Assembly: GCF_019263585.2 (NCBI RefSeq)
Contig: NZ_JADQDF010000001.1
Coordinates: 248,001-312,000, forward strand
Source: Pseudonocardia oceani
GTDB taxonomy: Bacteria; Actinomycetota; Actinomycetes; Mycobacteriales; Pseudonocardiaceae
DNA length: 64,000 bases
Direction of reading: 5' to 3'
Part shown: piece after piece, positions 53,253-61,503 of the stretch
How the letters are laid out: each line of letters opens with the position of its first letter
How positions within the stretch are numbered: position 1 is the first letter of the stretch
Notes under the pieces: model-generated
Database searches by the model: none
Told to the model about the DNA's origin: nothing
The model's input: only the letters and a program-made list of their open reading frames with translations
Position numbers and translations under genes: made by a program

Positions 53253-53843
53253 GTGGCCGGGTTCCGCCGCACCGTCCTCCTCGAGGTCGCCACCGAGCTG
53301 TTCTCCCGACAGGGCTACCACGCGGTCGGCATCGACGACATCGGGGCCGCCGCGGGCGTCACCGGGCCGGCGGTGTACCGCCACTTCCAGAACAAGGACG
53401 CCATCCTCCGGGAGCTGTGCAACGCGGCGATGACGGAGCTGCTGACCGGTGCGCGGCTGGCCGCACAGGAGGGCGATGCGGAGCACGTCCTGAACGTGCT
53501 GATCACCGTGCACGCCGGATTCGGGGCACGCCACCGCCGGCTCGTGGCGGTGTACGTCCGTGAGCATCGTGCCCTGTCCCCGATCGCGCTGCGCTCGCTG
53601 CGGCGTCGCCAGCGCGACTACGAGGCGATCTGGACCGACGCACTCGTCCAGCTACGTCCCGACCTCGGCGCCGCGGAGGTGTGCGGTGTCGTCACCGCGG
53701 TGCTGTCGCTGATCAACGCCGCCGCCCACATGCCGGCCGAGCTCGACGACGCCGCGGTGGAGCGGCTGCTGAGCACCGCCGCCGCGGCGGTACTGCTTGC
53801 CCGGTCCCCCGACGACGTGGACGTCGACTCTGCCGCGGGCTGA
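53253..53843 (+). CDS. TetR family regulator
   Basis: A 196-aa repressor: helix-turn-helix LFSRQGYHAVGIDDIGAAAGVTGPAVYRHFQNKDAIL at residues ~15-52, then a C-terminal ligand domain including REHRALSPIALRSLRRRQRDYEAIW. GTG 53253 has GGAGG 7 bp upstream; upstream in-frame starts would add a non-homologous lead. The HTH and the REHR...L...RRQRDY segment resemble the TetR at 62361, so the two are paralogues of a catabolic-regulator subgroup. Confidence 0.9.
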   Translation: MAGFRRTVLLEVATELFSRQGYHAVGIDDIGAAAGVTGPAVYRHFQNKDAILRELCNAAMTELLTGARLAAQEGDAEHVLNVLITVHAGFGARHRRLVAVYVREHRALSPIALRSLRRRQRDYEAIWTDALVQLRPDLGAAEVCGVVTAVLSLINAAAHMPAELDDAAVERLLSTAAAAVLLARSPDDVDVDSAAG

Positions 53844-54019
53844 CCCGGCGCGCACCGTCCCGGCCGCTCGGCGGCGGGTACCGCGCGAGGTCACGAGCAT
53901 CCGTACATCGGACTGGTTGAGCGCATGGTCCTCGCTCCAGCGCGCGGCGGGGCGGGGTCGGCCGTGACGAGGATGGCGCCGCACCCACCATGGCCGTGCG
54001 AGGTGCAGGCAGGATGTGA

Positions 54020-54133
54020 ACGCTGGTTCAGCTGTCAGCCCACCCACCCGCCGTCCCCAACGGGGTGCGCACGCTCTCCGTCTGCGAGGGCGAGTCGGTC
54101 ACCGAGGGCCATGTGGTGCTCGTCCTCGGGTAG
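54020..54133 (+). pseudogene. Biotinyl-domain-like fragment
   Basis: Between the TetR stop and the AliB-like dehydrogenase (53844-54218) no intact gene is found. One frame without a start codon reads VPNGVRTLSVCEGESVTEGH then VVLVLG and stops at 54131-54133; this matches the first half of a biotinyl/lipoyl domain (PxxGxVxxLxVxEGExVxxGxxLxxLE), without the Met-Lys-Met tip. Probably a relic of a biotin carrier gene. The match is short, so confidence is limited. Confidence 0.35.
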
Positions 54134-54176
54134 TGCCCGACCAGTCGACCGGATACGGTCGGGGCGATCGTGATAC

Positions 54177-54184
54177 TGATCATC
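54177..54184. promoter_or_regulatory. TGATCATC word upstream of AliB-like dehydrogenase
   Basis: The TNATCATC word, inside ATCGTGAT-N7-ATCCCGAT (54167-54189; 8-bp arms, 7 of 8 complementary). Shares GATNATCCCGAT with the palindrome at 13513. It lies ~30 bp before GTG 54219, so it can serve as an operator; GATACT just to its left (54172) could be a -10 box. Confidence 0.4.
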
Positions 54185-54218
54185 CCGATGCCACGAAGCC
54201 AGCAGAGCGGAGCAGCGA

Positions 54219-55364
54219 GTGCACTACGCCTTCTACGCCGACCAGGAGACCTTCCGGCGCGAGCTCGCGACCTTCGCGCAGAAGGTTCTCGCCCCGCACT
54301 ACCAGCCCGACGACCGGGCGGGCCGGATGCGCCCGGAGCTCCCCCGGGAGATGGCGTCCATGGGTCTCACCGGGCTGCGCGTCCCGGAGCGCTTCGGTGG
54401 CCAGGAGGCGGACGCCGTGACCACCGGTCTGGCGGCCGAGGAGGTGTCCCGGGCCGACATCAACGCCTGCTACATCCTGCTGGTCGCCGCGCTGAACGCC
54501 GACATCCTGGTCGGCAACGCCAGCGAGGAGCAGCTGGCCCGCTGGCTGCCGCCGATCGCCGACGGCTCCGTGCTCTCGGCACTGGTGCTGACCGAGCCCG
54601 AGCACGGGTCCGACGCCGCCAACCTCTCCCTGCGCGCGCAGCCCGACGGCGCGGGCTGGCGGCTCACCGGGGAGAAGACCTCGATCTCGATGGGCATGCT
54701 CGCCGACACCGGCATCGTCTTCGCCCGGACCGGCGGGCCGGGCGCCCGCGGCGTCAGCGCGTTCTACGTCGACCTGCACGACGACCGGATCGCCCGCACC
54801 GCGCTCGACGACCACGGTGGCCGGGCGATCGGGCGCGCGTCGCTGCACTTCGACGGCGTACCGGTGGGTCGCGACGAGCTGATCGGACAGGAGGGGGCGG
54901 GCTTCGTCTCGGTGATGCAGGGGTTCGACTACTCCCGCGCGGTGATCGGCCTGATGTGCGTCGGGATCGCCGAGGCGGCCCTGGACGACGCCCTGGACTA
55001 CGCCCGGACGCGGGAGGCCTTCGGCGGCCCGATCGGGCGCAACCAGGGTGTGGCGTTCCCCCTGGTCGAGCAGGCGACGCGGCTGGCCGGCGCCCGGCAC
55101 ATCTGCTACGAGGCCCTGTGGCGCAAGGACCAGGGGCTGGACCACACGGTGGCCGCGAACATGGCCAAGTGGTTCGCACCCAAGACCGCAGGCGAGGTCG
55201 TGCACCAGGCGCTGCTGACCTTCGGACACGCGGGGTGGGGCAGCGACAGCCCCCAGGGCCAGCGGCTGCGCGACGTCATGGCCTTCGAGATCGCCGACGG
55301 CACCGCCCAGGTCGCGAAGCTGGTCGTCGCCCGGCACCTCCTGGGTCGCAAGTTCGCCCCGTAG
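54219..55364 (+). CDS. Acyl-CoA dehydrogenase, cyclohexanecarboxyl-CoA dehydrogenase-like (AliB-like)
   Basis: A 381-aa dehydrogenase with LVLTEPEHGSDAANLSLRAQ, REAFGGPIGRNQGVAFPLVEQATRL and FGHAGWGSDSPQGQRLRDVMAFEIADGTAQV. The usual catalytic Glu in EGT is Asp here (ADGT). HYAFYADQETFRRELATFAQKVLAPHY and the overall style resemble AliB-type cyclohexanecarboxyl-CoA dehydrogenases. It would introduce the ring double bond upstream of BadH/BadI-type steps (30540/30648). GTG 54219 is preceded by GCGGAG. Confidence 0.85.
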   Translation: MHYAFYADQETFRRELATFAQKVLAPHYQPDDRAGRMRPELPREMASMGLTGLRVPERFGGQEADAVTTGLAAEEVSRADINACYILLVAALNADILVGNASEEQLARWLPPIADGSVLSALVLTEPEHGSDAANLSLRAQPDGAGWRLTGEKTSISMGMLADTGIVFARTGGPGARGVSAFYVDLHDDRIARTALDDHGGRAIGRASLHFDGVPVGRDELIGQEGAGFVSVMQGFDYSRAVIGLMCVGIAEAALDDALDYARTREAFGGPIGRNQGVAFPLVEQATRLAGARHICYEALWRKDQGLDHTVAANMAKWFAPKTAGEVVHQALLTFGHAGWGSDSPQGQRLRDVMAFEIADGTAQVAKLVVARHLLGRKFAP

Positions 55365-55376
55365 CGAGACCGTCGA

Positions 55377-56315
55377 TCAGATCGACGCGGCGAGCCGGTC
55401 CCGCACACCGGCGAGCCGCTCGTACTGGAGCAGGACGTCGACGGCGGTCGGCATCATCACGAACGCCTCGGCACCGGCGTCACGGTACCGGGCCAGCGCG
55501 TCGGCCACGCGGTCCTCGCCACCGATCACGCACCACCGCTCGATGGCCTCGACGGGCATGCCGTACTGGCCTGCGACGAACCGCTCCAGCTCCCGTCGCC
55601 CCGTCTCGGCGTCGTCGGTGACGTGCACGAACACCAGCATCACGGTGGTGCACACCGGGCGACGGAACTCCTCGGCGTGCGCCCGCAGGTTCTCGATCGC
55701 CCTGCGCACCCGCTCGGGCTCCAGCCACACCGCGAACCAGCCCTCGGCGAACCGTGCGGCGCGGCGCACCGCGTGGGCGGACCGGCCGCCGACGACCAGC
55801 GGGGGCCGCGAGGACGGCACCGGTTCCAGCATCGGCGAGCGCACCGGCAGCAGCGGGCCGGCATGGTCCACGGCCTCGCCGCGCAGCAGTGCATCGACAA
55901 CGCCGATGGCCTCGTCGAGACGGCGGCCCCGCTGCGCCACGGGGTAGCCGGCCGCCTCGAACTCGGCCGGGTTCTCCCCGCCCGCGCCGACCCCGATGAC
56001 GAGGCGGTCCGGCGCGAGCGCGGCGACCGTTCCGAGCTGCTTGGCGGTCCACACCGGGTTGCGCATCGGCAGCAGCAGCACCCCGGTGCCCAGCACCAGC
56101 CGCTGCGTGACCGCGGCGACCGCTGCCAGCGCTCCGCACGGTTCCAGGACCGGCGGGTGGAAGCTCAGGTGGTCGCCGACCCAGCCCGAGTCGAACCCGA
56201 GGTCCTCCGCCAGCCGGGCGGCGGCCAGCAGCGGCGGTGTCCCCAGCCGCAGCGGGTCGAAGTTCGGCAGCATCACGCCGAACCCGGACTCCCGCACCGT
56301 CAGGGGGACACTCAC
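55377..56315 (-). CDS. Luciferase-like (LLM class) oxidoreductase, F420-dependent type
   Basis: A 312-aa TIM-barrel protein: GFGVMLPNFDPLRLGTPPLL, LAEDLGFDSGWVGDHLSF, RLVLGTGVLLLPMRNPVWTAKQLGTVAALAPDRLVIGVGAGG and PPLVVGGRSAHAVRRAARFAEGWF are typical of F420-binding family members. It may reduce or dehydrogenate a CoA-linked or terpenoid intermediate. GTG 56315 is the predicted start. Divergent from the thiolase with the TAATCATC word between them; converges on the AliB-like dehydrogenase with a 12-bp gap. Confidence 0.88.
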   Translation of the reverse strand: MSVPLTVRESGFGVMLPNFDPLRLGTPPLLAAARLAEDLGFDSGWVGDHLSFHPPVLEPCGALAAVAAVTQRLVLGTGVLLLPMRNPVWTAKQLGTVAALAPDRLVIGVGAGGENPAEFEAAGYPVAQRGRRLDEAIGVVDALLRGEAVDHAGPLLPVRSPMLEPVPSSRPPLVVGGRSAHAVRRAARFAEGWFAVWLEPERVRRAIENLRAHAEEFRRPVCTTVMLVFVHVTDDAETGRRELERFVAGQYGMPVEAIERWCVIGGEDRVADALARYRDAGAEAFVMMPTAVDVLLQYERLAGVRDRLAASI

Positions 56316-56459
56316 GCCGCACCGACCCGGCGACCCGCTGGACCCACCTCACGGTGTTCGCCGGCGATCACCACCTCGCGCAGGACGGTGGCCCGGGGAA
56401 CGGCCGGGTAAACATCGTCGCATGCAGCGTCCACCAGCAGGACCTGGCGGGCTATCCTC

Positions 56460-56470
56460 ATGATGATTAC
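56460..56470. promoter_or_regulatory. GTAATCATCAT operator candidate (minus strand)
   Basis: ATGATGATTAC, the exact reverse complement of the 11-mer at 30612-30622, in the 190-bp divergent region between the luciferase-like enzyme and the thiolase, ~36 bp before ATG 56506. Both sites are preceded by ATCCTC. Confidence 0.5.
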
Positions 56471-56505
56471 GCCAATCTATCAGGTCCGGTGACGAGGAGG
56501 TCGGC

Positions 56506-57660
56506 ATGCCCGAAGCAGTGATCGTCGAGGCCGTCCGCACGCCCATCGGCAAGCGCGGCGGCTCGCTCGCGGGGGTGCACCCCGTCGACCTGTCGGCGAG
56601 GGTGCTCGAGGCCCTCGCCGCGCGGACCGGGCTCGACCCCGCGCTCGTCGACGACGTCGTGTGGGGCTGCGTCAGCCAGGTGGGCGACCAGTCCGCGAAC
56701 CCCGCTCGATCCGCGGTGCTGGCGGCCGGCTGGCCCGAGACCGTGCCGGGGACGACGGTCAACCGGGCCTGCGGCTCGAGTCAGCAGGCACTCGACTTCG
56801 CGGCCGGCATGGTGATGGCGGGCCAGTACGACGTGGTGGTGGCGGGCGGGGTGGAGTCGATGAGCCGGGTTCCGCTCGGTGCCGGGCGGGACGTCGGCCT
56901 GCCCTACGGCCCTCGGGCGCTGGGCCGTTACGAGACCGAGCTCGGGGGCGGGACCTTCCACCAGGGTCGAGGCGCCGAGCTGATCGCCGCGAAGTGGGGC
57001 CTCACCCGCTCGGTGCTGGACGAGTTCTCCGCGCTCAGCCACGCCCGGGCCGCAGCCGCCATCGACTCCGGCGCTTTCGACGGCCAGCTCGTCACGATCC
57101 CGGAGGCGCCCGGGCACACCGTCGACGAGGGGTTGCGCCGTGGGACGACCGCGGAGAAGCTGGGGGCACTGAACCCGTCGTTCGACGCCGACGGAGTGAT
57201 CCACGCCGGCAACGCCTCACAGATCTCCGACGGCGCCGCCGCCCTGCTGGTCACCACCCCGACCCGGGCGGGCGAGCTGGGGCTCACCCCGATCGCCCGC
57301 TACCACAGCGGGGCCGTGGGCGGAGCGGACCCCGTCATGATGCTCACCGCGCCGATCCCCGCCACGGCGAAGGTGCTCGGCCGGGCCGGACTGTCGATCG
57401 ACGACATCGGCGCCTTCGAGGTCAACGAGGCGTTCGCCCCGATCCCGCTGGCCTGGCTGGCCGAGACCGGTGCCGATTCCGAGCGGGTCAACCCGCTGGG
57501 CGGGGCGATCGCCGTCGGTCACCCGCTCGGGGCTTCCGGAGCCATCCTGATGACCCGCCTGGTCCACCACATGCGCGATCGCGGCATCCGCTACGGGCTG
57601 CAGACCATGTGCGAGGGCGGCGGGATGGCCAACGCGACGGTCGTCGAGCTGGTCCGCTGA
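56506..57660 (+). CDS. Acetyl-CoA acyltransferase (thiolase, FadA-type)
   Basis: A complete 384-aa thiolase: nucleophile Cys89 in NRACGSSQQALDFAAG, VNEAFAPIPLAW, GHPLGASGA with the catalytic His, and the second Cys in CEGGGMANATVVE. It cleaves 3-ketoacyl-CoA, the last step of beta-oxidation. GAGGAGG precedes ATG 56506. It is the only thiolase in the window with all classical residues, and carries the TNATCATC operator word. Confidence 0.93.
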   Translation: MPEAVIVEAVRTPIGKRGGSLAGVHPVDLSARVLEALAARTGLDPALVDDVVWGCVSQVGDQSANPARSAVLAAGWPETVPGTTVNRACGSSQQALDFAAGMVMAGQYDVVVAGGVESMSRVPLGAGRDVGLPYGPRALGRYETELGGGTFHQGRGAELIAAKWGLTRSVLDEFSALSHARAAAAIDSGAFDGQLVTIPEAPGHTVDEGLRRGTTAEKLGALNPSFDADGVIHAGNASQISDGAAALLVTTPTRAGELGLTPIARYHSGAVGGADPVMMLTAPIPATAKVLGRAGLSIDDIGAFEVNEAFAPIPLAWLAETGADSERVNPLGGAIAVGHPLGASGAILMTRLVHHMRDRGIRYGLQTMCEGGGMANATVVELVR

Positions 57661-57777
57661 CACCGGGTGCGGGTCGGCCGCCACGACTGGACGCGGCCAG
57701 GATCCCCTCCCGGCTGAGGTCGCCGCGCCACCGCCTCTTCCGGGACCGCCGTCATGGTTCCGCGGCTGCCTCCACGT

Positions 57778-58052
57778 AACAGGGAGGACGTGCTGCGTCC
57801 CGGGCACGACGTCGACGGTCACGTCGACGCCCGCCCGGCGGGCGCGCTCGACGAAGCGCACCGCGATGTTGGGCAGCGTCTCCGCCCCACTTTGATGAGC
57901 ATCGGGGGGCCCGGCGGGATCAGCCAGCAGCGGAGTTGGCCCAGGGGGTCGACCGCCGAGCCGTCCGGCCCGAGGAACACGGCCGACAACGCCTCCAGGA
58001 TGGGCCGCTGGACCAGCGTGTCGGACGCGGCGTCCGTGTCGTCTAGCGTCAC
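57778..58052 (-). pseudogene. Frameshifted, N-terminally truncated alpha/beta hydrolase (HSL family)
   Basis: The 403-bp region 57661-58063 holds no intact gene, but reading leftward from GTG 58052 one finds the C-terminal third of an HSL esterase: LVQRPILEALSAVFLGPDG...DPLGQLRCWLIPPGPPMLIKVG in one frame, then (shift near 57881-57890) AETLPNIAVRFVERARRAGVDVTVDVVPGTQHVLP in another. The nucleophile region is absent. It starts 12 bp after the SDR stop, so it was once part of that operon. Confidence 0.7.
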
Positions 58053-58063
58053 GTCCGCACCGC

Positions 58064-58894
58064 TCAGGCGGTGAAGCCCCCACCGCAGATGACGACCTGG
58101 CCGCTCACGTAGTCGGACTCGGGGATGCAGAGCAGGTAGACCGCGCCCGCGGCGTCGGCCGGTGTTCCCGCCCGGCCCAGCGGGATGCCGCGTTCCATCG
58201 CGTCGAGCAGTTCCGGGTTCACCCCGACCGCCAGCTGGCGACCCGCGATGTCGATCTTCCCATCGCCCCCGGCGGGCACCTCGGTGAGCCGGGTGCGGAT
58301 CAGGCCGAAGGCCACCGCGTTGACCGTCACGTTGTAGCGGCCCCACTCCTTGGACAGCGCCTTGGTCAGCCCGATCACCCCGGCCTTGCCCGCGGAGTAG
58401 TTGGCCTGACCGGCGTTGCCGCCGGTGCCCGCGATCGACGAGATGTTGACGACCTTGCGGCACGGCACCTCGGTACCGGCCGCCCTGGCCTGCTTGACCG
58501 CGGCGCTGATCACCGGCTGGGCGGCCCGCAGGATCCGGAACGGCGCCTTGAGGTGCACGTCGAGGATGGCGTCCCACTGGTCGTCGCTCATCTTCTGCAC
58601 GACCGAGTCCCACGTGTAGCCGGCGTTGTTGACGATGATGTCGACCCCGCCGAACTCGTCGACCGCGGTGGCGACGAACCGCTCCGCGAAGCCGTCCTCG
58701 GTGACGCTCCCGGCACAGGCGACCGCGGTGCCACCGGCCGCCTCGATCGCCGCCACGGCCTCCTTCGCCGGGTCGGCGTCCAGGTCGTTCACCACGACCC
58801 TGGCGCCCTGCCCGGCCAGCTTCTCGGCGATCGCCCGCCCGATCCCGCGCCCGGACCCGGACACCAGGGCCACCTTGCCGTCCAACGTACCCAC
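58064..58894 (-). CDS. SDR family oxidoreductase
   Basis: A 276-aa SDR with SGSGRGIG (Ser for the usual Thr) at ~residue 12, NNAGYTWDSVVQKMSDDQW, SSIAGTGGNAGQANYSAGK (catalytic YSAGK) and SGQVVICGGGF at the end. The VQKM...W segment resembles 3-hydroxyacyl-CoA dehydrogenases. It lies 61 bp after the AtuA-like gene on the same strand and probably works on a hydroxyacyl-CoA of that pathway. Confidence 0.9.
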   Translation of the reverse strand: MGTLDGKVALVSGSGRGIGRAIAEKLAGQGARVVVNDLDADPAKEAVAAIEAAGGTAVACAGSVTEDGFAERFVATAVDEFGGVDIIVNNAGYTWDSVVQKMSDDQWDAILDVHLKAPFRILRAAQPVISAAVKQARAAGTEVPCRKVVNISSIAGTGGNAGQANYSAGKAGVIGLTKALSKEWGRYNVTVNAVAFGLIRTRLTEVPAGGDGKIDIAGRQLAVGVNPELLDAMERGIPLGRAGTPADAAGAVYLLCIPESDYVSGQVVICGGGFTA

Positions 58895-58955
58895 GTGTCT
58901 CCACCTCTCGATCGGGGCGCGGCGGCGCCGGGCCCGGTCTGCGCCGGTAGTGCGG

Positions 58956-60692
58956 TCAGCTTCCCGTCAGCAACGCGTCGGGCACGTCGACCAGGCGGGA
59001 CCGCAGGTACTCCCCCAGTCCCTTCGCCTGCGCGTCGGGACGGGTCGAGGAGGCGACGCCCTCGCCGAGCAGCCCGTGCACGACCACGTTGAGCGCCCGG
59101 ATGCTCGGCAGCTCGAACCGCTCGATCCGGAGGTCGGCGGCCTCCGGGCCGAGCAGCCCGCGCAGCCGGTCGACGGTCAGGTGCTCCCTTGCCCAGGCGT
59201 ACCCGGCGTCGTCGCGCGCCCACAGGCCGATGTTCGCGTTGCCGCCCTTGTCACCGGACCGGGCACCGAGCACCGCGCCCAGCGGCGCGCGGCGGGTGGG
59301 CCCGACCGGCGCCGGGGCCTGTGCGGCGGGAGCGGCCGCGGCGGCCGGCACCGGTGCGGTGGGCGGATCCGCGATCACGCGCCGCTCGCCGTCGGGCAGG
59401 ACGAGCACCTGGTGCACCGACGACCGGGGGACGGCCGCGGGCCGGTAGACCCCGTAGGCCGACTCCGACGTCGGTGGGGTGGTCGTGTGGAAGCCGGCGT
59501 AGCCGGCCAGCGCGACCTCCATGATCCCGCTGGAGAACGCCCGCCCGACCTTGCGCGGATCGGGGTCCTTCACGGTGACCCGCAGGTGCGCGGTGGCCTG
59601 CTCGTTGGTGGGCGCGTCGGGACCGTCGAAGCGCAGCAGCCGCACGTCGACCTCGGCGAACCGGTCGCGCCCGCCCAGCACGTCGAACAGCTGCTGCTCG
59701 GCGAACGCCGCCTTGGCCTCGACGTCGAGCCCGGTGAGCACCATCGTCATCGTGTTGCGGAATCCGCCGACGTCGTTGAGCGCCACCTTCAGCGTCTCCG
59801 GCGGCGGGCTCCCGGTGGCCCCGGTGATCTGCACCCGGTGCTCGGCCTGCTGGCGCAGCGTGATCGTGTCGAAGTGCGTCACCACGTCCGGGCCCAGGTA
59901 GGCCGGTTCGGCGATCTCGTAGAGCAGCTGCGCGGTGACGGTGCCCACCGACACCAGCCCACCGGTGCCCTCGTGCTTGGTGATCACCGAGGAGCCGTCG
60001 GCGGACACCTCGGCGATCGGGAAGCCCGGGTAGCGGCGGTCGGTCACCTCGTCGAGGAACGCGTAGTTGCCACCGGTCGCCTGTGGGCCGCACTCGATGA
60101 CGTGGCCGGCCGCGACGGCGCCGGCGAGGGGGTCCCAGTCGGTGCGCTCCCACCCGTGCCACCAGGCGGCCGGCCCGACTACGAGGGAGGCGTCGGTGAC
60201 CCGCCCGGTGACGACGACGTCCGCCCCGGCGCCCAGGGCCTCGGCGATGCCCCAGCCGCCCAGGTAGGCGTTGGCCGAGACGGGCTTGGCCTCCCCGACC
60301 GGCGGGGTGATCGCGGCGAGGTCGCCGCGCAGGTCGTCACCCTCGACGTGGGCCACCCGGACCGGCACACCGAGCCGCTGCGCCAGCTCGCGCAGTGCGG
60401 CGGCCAGCCCGGCCGGGTTGAGCCCACCGGCGTTGGCGACGACCTTGATGCCGCGGTCGGCACAGGTACCCAGCACCTGCTCCATTTGGGTGAGGAAGGT
60501 GCGGGCGTAGCCGCCCGCCGGGTCCTTCGCCTGGGCCTTGGCCAGGATCAGCATCGTCAGCTCGGCGAGGTAGTCCCCGCAGAGCACGTCGATGCCGTCC
60601 GCGCCCACCCCACCCTCGACCATCTCCCGCGCCGCGGAGATCCGGTCCCCGTAGAAGCCCGAGCAGTTGCCGATGCGGATCGGGCCCCTCAT
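58956..60692 (-). CDS. AtuA family protein (DUF1446, acyclic terpene utilisation type)
   Basis: A 578-aa protein. Residues ~1-450 are the AtuA/DUF1446 core: RIGNCSGFYGDRISAAREMVEGG at the start, CGDYLAELTMLILAK, VVANAGGLNP, GADVVVTGRVTDASLVVGPAAWWHGW and ECGPQATGGNYAFLDE. After an Ala/Pro linker comes the AtuA-like C-terminal domain (GARSGDKGGNANIGLWAR). AtuA is required for citronellol/geraniol degradation in Pseudomonas, with a role tied to carboxylated isoprenoid-CoA intermediates. ATG 60692 overlaps the upstream gene by 4 bp. The carboxylase pair at 45762/47375 may be its functional partner (inference). Confidence 0.9.
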   Translation of the reverse strand: MRGPIRIGNCSGFYGDRISAAREMVEGGVGADGIDVLCGDYLAELTMLILAKAQAKDPAGGYARTFLTQMEQVLGTCADRGIKVVANAGGLNPAGLAAALRELAQRLGVPVRVAHVEGDDLRGDLAAITPPVGEAKPVSANAYLGGWGIAEALGAGADVVVTGRVTDASLVVGPAAWWHGWERTDWDPLAGAVAAGHVIECGPQATGGNYAFLDEVTDRRYPGFPIAEVSADGSSVITKHEGTGGLVSVGTVTAQLLYEIAEPAYLGPDVVTHFDTITLRQQAEHRVQITGATGSPPPETLKVALNDVGGFRNTMTMVLTGLDVEAKAAFAEQQLFDVLGGRDRFAEVDVRLLRFDGPDAPTNEQATAHLRVTVKDPDPRKVGRAFSSGIMEVALAGYAGFHTTTPPTSESAYGVYRPAAVPRSSVHQVLVLPDGERRVIADPPTAPVPAAAAAPAAQAPAPVGPTRRAPLGAVLGARSGDKGGNANIGLWARDDAGYAWAREHLTVDRLRGLLGPEAADLRIERFELPSIRALNVVVHGLLGEGVASSTRPDAQAKGLGEYLRSRLVDVPDALLTGS

Positions 60693-61501
60693 GCCGCACC
60701 TCCCGTGAACTGGCCCGGCTCGCGGCCCCCGCCGGGTGGCCCGGCGAACGCCTGCGCGATCGAGAGCCACTCGTCGGCCAGCGGGCCCTCGGCGAGCAGC
60801 GCGGTGTCGTCGCGGTGGCGACGCTGGGTGACCAGCAGGCAGAAGTCGAGCGCGGGACCGCTGACCCGGTCGGGCGCCCCCTCGGCCCCCCACGTCCACA
60901 GGCTCCCGTCGGGTGCGGTGAGCTCGACCCGGACCGGCTCGGTGGGCACCTCGCGGCCGTTGGCCAGGTAGCTGAACGCCCGCGCCCCCACGCCGATGTG
61001 GGCGACGTGGCGCAGCCGGGACGACGGCGGGCGCGTGCGGCCCAGGCCGTCGGCCACGTCCTGGCCGTGCGCCCAGGTCTCCATGATCCGCGCCGTCAAC
61101 GACGACGCCGCGCTCATCGGCGGACCGAACCACGGCACCCGCACCGACGGCTCGATCCGGGCGAACGCGGTGACCAGCGCGGCGCGCGCACCGTCGAACC
61201 AGGCCAGCAGCTCCGTGCCCGGCATGGTCCGGTACCGCGCGGCGATGGTGTCCGGCGAGATCGTCCCGTCGGCCAGCTTCGGCACCACCTCGGCTGTGAA
61301 GCCCTCCGGGTCGGTGGCCGAGCGGACGGCGGCGTCGTCGAAGAACGCCAGGTGGCTGATCTGGTCCCGGACGGCCCAGCCCGCGGCGGGCGTCGGGGCG
61401 TCCCAGCCCTCGGGCCCCTCCGGCAGCCCGGTGAGCAGCTCTCGGAGATCGGCCGTCTCCGCCTCGATGTCGGCGATGACGGACTCCATGGACACGGCCA
61501 C
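60689..61501 (-). CDS. TIGR03084-type metal-binding protein (MDMPI/DinB-like)
   Basis: A 270-aa protein of the mycothiol-dependent maleylpyruvate isomerase-like group. Metal-ligand motifs are AVRDQISHLAFFDDAAV (His ~47) and METWAHGQDVADGLGR (His-x-x-x-Asp), on a four-helix DinB-like domain, followed by a C-terminal domain with GREVPTEPVRVELTAPDG. GTG 61501 is chosen (GGAAGGGG 8 bp upstream); ATG 61489 is possible. It sits between crotonase and AtuA-like genes with near-zero spacing. A thiol-dependent isomerase or hydrolase role is plausible but unproven. Confidence 0.83.
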   Translation of the reverse strand: MAVSMESVIADIEAETADLRELLTGLPEGPEGWDAPTPAAGWAVRDQISHLAFFDDAAVRSATDPEGFTAEVVPKLADGTISPDTIAARYRTMPGTELLAWFDGARAALVTAFARIEPSVRVPWFGPPMSAASSLTARIMETWAHGQDVADGLGRTRPPSSRLRHVAHIGVGARAFSYLANGREVPTEPVRVELTAPDGSLWTWGAEGAPDRVSGPALDFCLLVTQRRHRDDTALLAEGPLADEWLSIAQAFAGPPGGGREPGQFTGGAA

Positions 61502-61503
61502 GG

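Noticed and set aside
53925..54173. An 82-codon plus-strand frame in the gap before the AliB-like gene
   Set aside because: No binding site, Pro/Arg/Ser-rich; the biotinyl-like reading in another frame explains the region slightly better.
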